DNA of 64,000 bases, taken from NCBI GenBank assembly GCA_015680685.1, contig MNCI01002086.1, positions 103,763 through 167,762 of the forward strand, written 5' to 3'. Every line of letters starts with the position of its first letter. Positions within the stretch are counted from its first letter, which is position 1. The DNA comes from Gnetum montanum (lineage: Eukaryota; Streptophyta; Gnetopsida; Gnetales; Gnetaceae). The notes beneath the pieces were generated by a model. The model was not told where the DNA came from and searched no databases. It saw only the letters and a list, made by a program, of their open reading frames with translations. Position numbers and translations under genes: made by a program. Below, one piece after another: positions 58,811-64,000 of this stretch.

Positions 58811-59876
58811 TTTAGGAAGGTTTCCAGCCTGGATCCAATTAGATATGACATGAGTAACCATAATAGTATGGATTCTAGGCAGTATTTGGTTTGAAGGGGA
58901 CTCAAATGGATTAGATGTAGAGGGAGATGGAAAAGCAAGGTTGTCAGTTGCAGGTCTATGTGAGGGTTTAGTTGGGATGTTGGGTGAAAGGAAAAGTCTT
59001 TTACAAGCATGAGGTTTTGAACCACTTAGTTGATTAACTGATTCTATATTTATGGCCTTAGTAGCATTGCATTACTATGATTGGGCTAGAAATTCATCCT
59101 TCATGGATAGAGCAAGTGGTAGTTGCATTAAGGATAGAGAAACTAGTGTAGGAACAAGAGGAGGATAAGGATGGAATATGGTATCCCTCTTGGAATGTGA
59201 AGAATAAGTTCTATAGTATTCATGAGGATATTAGTGATGTTGGAAATGAGAAACGTGACTGGAAGAGTCACATGGTGACAAAGGTTGTTGAACATAATAC
59301 CCATATGGTTCTAGTTGTCTATAAGGGTACTGCTACCTTGGCTATGGTAGCACCCATGACTATGGATGCTGCCATTGTTAATACTACTAGTATGGTTGTG
59401 GTGGAGTTCCACTTGGATAATATTGTTGATGATGATGAAACTACCTGAGATAGCCTTAAGGATAAGATAATATTTTGGGTGTTTGCCTTTTTACTAGTCA
59501 TGGATCTAGAGCATACACCCCAAACTCTTGTAAGTGTGACATGATGGGGCAACATCCCTTAGGATGTTCATATTGGTAGATGTCATATCCACCACCATCA
59601 TCTAATTCAATTTTCATAATTTCCTCTATAGTAGCAATGTTGCCCTTACCCATTTGATTGGCATGTTTAGCCTCCTTTTGCCTCATATGATCATGATCAC
59701 TACTTTGTTCTGTGGACTCTTTAGAAATTTTTAGAACAGCTTGAAATTTGCTAACCATAGAGTCTTACAATTGATCTATCTTAGCTAAAATTTTAGAGGT
59801 AAATTTTTGAATTGGCAACATTTTTCAGTTGACCAACTCATCGAGTGATGATTCCTCCTCACTTTCACAAAATCAG
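58811..59876 (-). pseudogene. Truncated gag of element IV
   Basis: Only the C-terminal half of gag is present. It begins within FCESEEES-like sequence immediately after the primer site; II has this stretch as RFCEDEEES in mid-gag. Then follow KISKESTEQSSDHDH and KHANQMGKGNIATIEEI (59500-59760), the zinc-knuckle-like YDIYQYEHPKGCC (first Cys lost) and a Pro/Tyr-rich tail (59040-59450). The start codon and capsid N-terminus are gone. Confidence 0.8.
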
Positions 59877-59893
59877 CAATGGCAATAGTGCCA
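59877..59893 (-). promoter_or_regulatory. Primer-binding site of element IV (mutated)
   Basis: TGGCACTATTGCCATTG on the element strand, a mutated form of the tRNA-Asp-type site, one base from the LTR. Confidence 0.7.
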
Positions 59894-59894
59894 A

Positions 59895-60761
59895 TGATGA
59901 GTGGTGAGTATATTCTATGCCCAACCATACAAATTACAAGTATTCACATGCAATCCAGTTAAATTTCATAGACCTTAAGTTCCTAAGTATGCTGGTTCTA
60001 GGAGTGCAATCTAATTGTGATGATCGTTGTCTTCCCAACTACACTTGTGAACCTTAGTTGTATGGTTAAGTGTAATTGGGGTACATGATTTTTATTATTT
60101 TATATTTTATTCATCTATAATTAATAACAAGTTGAAACTTAATTTATTAACCAATTTAACTAATTTGATTGCTAATTAATAACTAACTATCCTAACATAA
60201 GCATCTGGTTCCACTTCCCATATACATCTTGAACACGTATGATGCTATTGGGTTACAAAATGTTAAGCGTTGCTGGGATTACCAAGTATCATGCGCATGC
60301 TCGAAGTGGTCATACTTATGTGCTTAATTAATTTCTATTTAGCCTAGCTAAATTAACATAGCTTATTTTGGCTTAATTACTTAAAAGCATTAAATAAATT
60401 TGCATAAAACATTGAATGCATAAATAAAATATTTAATCTAGCCAAAGTGTTGTAAGGTTTATCAGAAAGCTCATCTTTATTGCTGCATACACTACTATGC
60501 TAAGGTATAACAATGCTTGAGTAAAGATCCGTACACTTGATGACTCTTGTTGTAGGCACTTGGGAAAATATTCTAAATTTGGATAAAACTACAAGAAATC
60601 TACTATGCTACAAAAAAACTTATGCCCAAACTGTACACTCAAGTGCTATATTTATAGGCTGGCACACATCCCATGATATCAAATATCTGACATTGCTTCT
60701 TGGGCCTTGATATCAAATATTAGATATTTGATATCAAAGCCAGACAAAATACAGTTCATGA
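59895..60761 (-). repeat. 5' LTR of element IV
   Basis: 867 bp, TGATGAGTGGTGAGTA...GTTCATGA (the last bases are changed from CATCA). It is collinear with 51448-52332. GATATC repeats occur near 60690-60735. Confidence 0.93.
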
Positions 60762-60799
60762 GGATCCATGAAAGAATGAATGCTTAAAATATTACATAG

Positions 60800-60895
60800 G
60801 TGATTGTGCCCAAGCTCAAATCCTAGTCTTATGCCTTAAGAAATAAATACCTTACTATCACTCCAAATGATGGCTCCCATCTCATGGTTATACCT
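60800..60895 (-). repeat. SINE-like, tRNA-derived piece
   Basis: The minus strand has GGAGTGATAGTAAGGTATTT (box-A-like), then AGGATTTGAGCTT (box-B-like) about 35 bases on. It shares its head with 33712-33840. Confidence 0.4.
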
Positions 60896-61128
60896 CTAAT
60901 GAGTAATATTTGTAATGGTTCTTGACTATAATAGTTGTAAAATATTTTAAATTTTTATGTATATAAATGTTTATAGTGTTTAAATTGTGGGCTAATCATG
61001 AGCTAATTATGGTCCAATTGTAAGCAATCATGATGGTGATTGTCACTAGTCATTACCAATTGTGATATATTCTTTACATAGTTTGATGTTCTATTTATTA
61101 GATACATGACTTATAGTTATGTGTTGGC
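60896..61128. other. AT-rich spacer
   Basis: Nothing recognised. Confidence 0.5.
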
Positions 61129-62640
61129 AACCATTTGGGACGCGACCGCCAACGAGTGTCCTCGAACAGGATTTAGGTGCCTACTGGTCTCTGACAACAC
61201 CAAGGCCCAGATATCTCCAAATAAACTCAGTAGTTAATGTGAGTATGTGTGCGTGCTGTTGCGGCATGTGGTTGTGTAAAATGTAACAATTGTGTTGTGT
61301 GTGAACTACAAATGACTTACTTTAAAGAGATTCAGCCAACTTTGCCAAGTACTGTGAGTTCTTGAAAATTTCCTATTTTGTTCAACTAGCTAGTCTACGC
61401 AGTCCTTATAATACCTACTTGTAACACATAAAATTTTGCAAAAACATTTGAGTACAACTCCGCAATCTACTCCTAATTTTCCCCAGAGAAAGAGATAGTT
61501 CCACAAGAAAACTAGAAATAGAGCAAGATTCGATGGAAATAAGCAGAAAAGAAAAGAAAGCAGATTTGTGTAGACCTCAAATATTTAAACAAGGTAAAAT
61601 GACACGAGTAAACACTTCGCAATAAAGCTATCCCCAATTCAATATCTACGAATTGTTCAAACTTCCAAGGCTCAAACAAGCAATATCTTCAAGACAATCC
61701 TATTATGCTACCAAAAATTGCTGCATAAACTACCACATACGAGACTCCATTTTGACTAGATAATAGATGTCAACGATTGCATTCAAATAGAACCTTTAAA
61801 AGACTTGACAATTTCTGATTGAAATACCACGAGAATTCACTTTAAAGATAGAAAGAATCTATTCTGGTCCCATCAAAAAACCAAAGATTCTCTGAACCCT
61901 CTCGACTACTGAATTGTTCAACAGCGTGACTACATACAGAGGCTCTCTTATAACAATCCCAATAGTAGTTCCCACAACATGCCGAATAACAAAATTTACT
62001 ACTAAAATGCTCTCAATGCTTTTAAACACAAGCGCTTCTATGGCAAAATTTTAATAGAAATTTCTAGCGGGAAACAAGAACAATAAGAGCAATCTAAAAA
62101 TCCCAAAATTACTTGCCAAGGATGATACTATCTAAACCACTAGCTAAACAATTTAAACAAAACAAAAAATGAAATGCATAACTCACAGGACCATGACAAA
62201 GAGGCTGAAATCTTTATTCTAGCGAGCCATCTTCCAAGAAATCTTCTTTACAAATCTTCCAAGACTCCAAGTGTGATGATTATCCTTCTCCTTGCCCCTT
62301 GAAGCCTTTTTATAGGGTTCAAAGGTAGGTAGGTAAGTTACAACAATTTTGGGTGGTTTCAACCATACAAGAGATACAAATGTTGCATCTAACATGTATC
62401 CCATGTAATTGCCAAGTGTCTTCGTTCAGTTGCCAAGTGTCTTCATTCAGTTGCCAAGTGTTCACCATGGAGAGAAACAAGTTGCAGTTGACACGTGTCC
62501 CATGTAGTTGACAAGTGACCTTTCAGTCGCCAAGTGTCTTCGTTCAGTTGACAAGTGGCCATTTTGGAGACAAAAAGGCTATAGTTGACAAGTGGCCTTG
62601 GTGGTGGTTATAACCATCACTTCAATTGAAAGGCTATAAT
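61129..62640 (-). repeat. LTR-like promoter region (possible solo LTR)
   Basis: Begins TGTTGGCAACC, a common plant LTR terminus, and carries minus-strand promoter grammar. A TATA box CCCTATAAAAAGGC lies at 62304-62317, with AATAAA about 90 bases downstream (62213-62218), as in an LTR R region. Short repeats lie on the U3 side (62408-62600). I could not find a matching right end or target duplication, and there is no partner LTR in the window. Confidence 0.35.
62408..62600. repeat. About eight short repeats, TTGCCAAGTG type
   Basis: Repeats of AGTTG(C/A)CAAGTG spaced about 20-40 bases. Three carry the longer TGCCAAGTGTCTTCGTTCAG form. One variant reads GACACGTGTC, a G-box core. They lie upstream of the minus-strand TATA at 62304 and may act as promoter elements. 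Confidence 0.8.
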
Positions 62641-63526
62641 TGTCATGAAATTACATCATTTACAAGAAATATAAAGTGAAGCCAAGTATCTAGTGCCTAT
62701 ATTTACCATAGGTTTAAATATTTATAGGTGAAATCTTCTATATGATTAAGCTCTGTCACATCACTCTTTATAGTTCTTTCCAAATCTTGATCTCCTTCAA
62801 AATTTTTATTACAAGAACCTTCAATTCCTGAATTTTCAATCAAATCAAGATCTCCATTAGTATTTCTGGTTTTTGTGTGGAATGAAGCTTCAACTAATTG
62901 GTATGTCAATTCTCCCAGATTACTTTGCATCAATAGGATCATCTATTCTATCCAAATCAATGGTTCCTTCATAGGATAATGGATGGAATAAATTATCTGC
63001 ACATAAGACATCCTTATTTGAAGAAAATCGGAAGGTAGGGTAAAGAACTTTGGAATCAATGGCGTTATTCGGAACATGATCCCATAATTTACTTCCTGCC
63101 TGCCACCGTAAAACAAGGCCCTGTCGCGTTGTACCACATATGCATTCGGTTCATAAGCCTCAGCAGAAAAAAAACGCAGAAAGGATTATCTCCTCATCTT
63201 CACTCCTGGCCGCAGTGTAGATCTCGTCCTCCATCCACGTGCCGCGGCCGCTGTTTCATCCGTCCGTCGCTTGCCATCTGTCCTGCTGTTTCTGGAGCAC
63301 ACGCAGGTGCTCACACTGGTGCTCGTGGCGCAATGGCACACACGCAAGACAGTGCTTAGACTGATGCACATGAAGACGGCAACGGCAGAGACCAGAAAAA
63401 TTCCTGTAGCGGTGCTCACGGCCGTTGCAGTGACGGCGGCGGTAGCCAAATGATTTTCACCGCAGGTGCCCATCAGCAAGGGTTTTAAGGGTTTGCAGGA
63501 AGTGGATTTGCATTTCCCTGTAACTG
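62641..63526. other. Spacer left of the PP2C gene end
   Basis: No gene I can support. 63180-63470 is clearly GC-richer than its surroundings. It has a plus-strand frame (63271-63453) rich in Ala, Thr and Val and a minus-strand frame without family resemblance. It may be a decayed exon or UTR. Confidence 0.4.
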
Positions 63527-64000
63527 TTATTGCATTGAACAAGGTTGCAGAGAGGGTTTCAAAAAAAAATCCAGCGAAAATATTCGAAGAGAGGAAGCCA
63601 TCATATTCAGCTTCTCTGCAGGCAATTTCAAAATGTTTCCTTCCACCCTTAGCTCTGAGAAATATATGTCCACAGGAACAGAAATGCAATTCAAACCACG
63701 GTTATTCTTCCCATATAATTTTGAATGATGGTCCAAGTAAATCAAAATTACTGTAATGTCATCATGGAAATGGCATCGAATGCCTTTCTCAATCTCTCTA
63801 AGGTCTGAATATCTCATTAGACACTTCCTTGCTACACGTTTGAGAGAAACTCTAACCAACCTTTTTGCGATACCCGTTCGTAGATTATTGTGCACAATGT
63901 TAACTACCTGATCATCTGAAAGTTGCTCCCATAAGCCATTCGATGCGAATATAAGAAATCTATCCTGAGGTCTAAGCTCCCTCACATGTATAGATGGTTC
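63527..64000 (-). CDS. PP2C-type protein phosphatase, C-terminal part (clade-D-like)
   Basis: A Ser/Thr phosphatase of the metal-dependent PPM/PP2C class. Clade D members in plants act at the plasma membrane on proton pumps. The gene enters from beyond the right edge. Matches are EPSIHVRELRPQDRFLIFAS, NGLWEQLSDDQVVNIVHNN, GIAKRLVRVSLK, MRYSDLREIEKGIRCHFHDD and ITVILIYLDHH. The last D pair (HDDITV) is kept, but the DGLW motif reads NGLW: the first metal-binding Asp of this part is Asn (GAT to AAT). After YLDHH the frame continues about 60 codons further than usual, with no resemblance. Either a pseudogene or a catalytically altered phosphatase. Confidence 0.82.
   Translation of the reverse strand, partial: EPSIHVRELRPQDRFLIFASNGLWEQLSDDQVVNIVHNNLRTGIAKRLVRVSLKRVARKCLMRYSDLREIEKGIRCHFHDDITVILIYLDHHSKLYGKNNRGLNCISVPVDIYFSELRVEGNILKLPAEKLNMMASSLRIFSLDFFLKPSLQPCSMQ

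Larger units (their letters stand above)
51448..60761 (-). mobile_element. Athila-like element IV (9.3 kb), gag 5'-deleted, split by a solo LTR
   Basis: LTRs at 51448-52332 and 59895-60761, with flanks GAATC (51443-51447) and GGATC (60762-60766). Minus-strand order is primer site, truncated gag, protease, RT, RNase H, integrase, 3' region, polypurine tract. The primer site is fused to the middle of gag, so roughly the first 1.5 kb of gag is gone. A solo LTR interrupts RNase H. Without the solo LTR the element is about 8.4 kb. Confidence 0.92.

Noticed and set aside
63186-63689. 167-codon open frame on minus, overlapping the PP2C end
   Set aside because: Low-complexity Ala/Thr/Ser-rich reading with no family motif. 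It overlaps the real PP2C frame, and its composition follows the local GC-rich patch.

Overview
This window is nuclear DNA from a seed plant with a large, repeat-rich genome. Tat-type and Athila-like Ty3/gypsy retrotransposons, a plant eIF3b gene fragment and a clade-D-type PP2C gene end all point to a plant. The species cannot be read from the sequence. The many old, nested, heavily mutated insertions would suit a gymnosperm or another plant with slow DNA removal (inference). Roughly 90% of the window is LTR retrotransposon sequence. I found no rRNA, tRNA, CRISPR or bacterial-type genes.

Layout. (1) 1-5160: a gag-only, pol-less Athila-like unit (unit A, minus strand) whose left end lies outside the window. 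(2) 5161-33455: a second unit of the same pol-less type (unit V, minus strand), broken by two younger full elements. These are a 13.0-kb Tat-lineage element (6879-19874, minus, exact 5-bp target duplication GCCTC) and a 9.9-kb Athila-like element II (22471-32334, minus, near-exact duplication GTAAG/ATAAG). (3) 33456-38034: the only non-LTR island. It holds SINE-like pieces, an unrecognised decayed coding stretch, and a 5'-truncated but intron-bearing copy of the C-terminal half of eIF3b (36158-37706, plus). (4) 38035-51114: Athila-like element III (plus, exact duplication GTTAT), which carries a long extra ORF with its own promoter-like and intron-like signals after the integrase. (5) 51448-60761: Athila-like element IV (minus, duplication GAATC/GGATC). 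It lacks the front of gag and is split by an 873-bp solo LTR (55905-56777, duplication CATAG). (6) 60767-64000: a SINE-like piece, an LTR-like promoter region with short repeats, and the 3' end of a PP2C gene (minus) that runs off the right edge and has lost a metal-binding Asp.

How the parts relate. The Athila-like units share LTR ends (TGATGAG...CTCATCA), a primer site matching the tRNA-Asp type (TGGCGCCATTGCCGGGG in element II), a G-rich polypurine tract and a zinc-knuckle gag. Units A and V have gag but no pol, so if ever mobile they needed enzymes from relatives such as II, III or IV. Integrase in II, III and IV has lost catalytic residues, and the reading frames are full of TAG/TAA/TGA codons best explained by C-to-T and G-to-A change. 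The Tat element is richer in CpG, keeps all integrase and archaeal-type RNase H acidic residues, but has a dead reverse-transcriptase motif (YVDN). Nothing here looks currently mobile. The parts most worth following are the extra ORF of element III, the antisense promoter/ORF inside the Tat element, the pol-less gag units and the two altered host-gene pieces.
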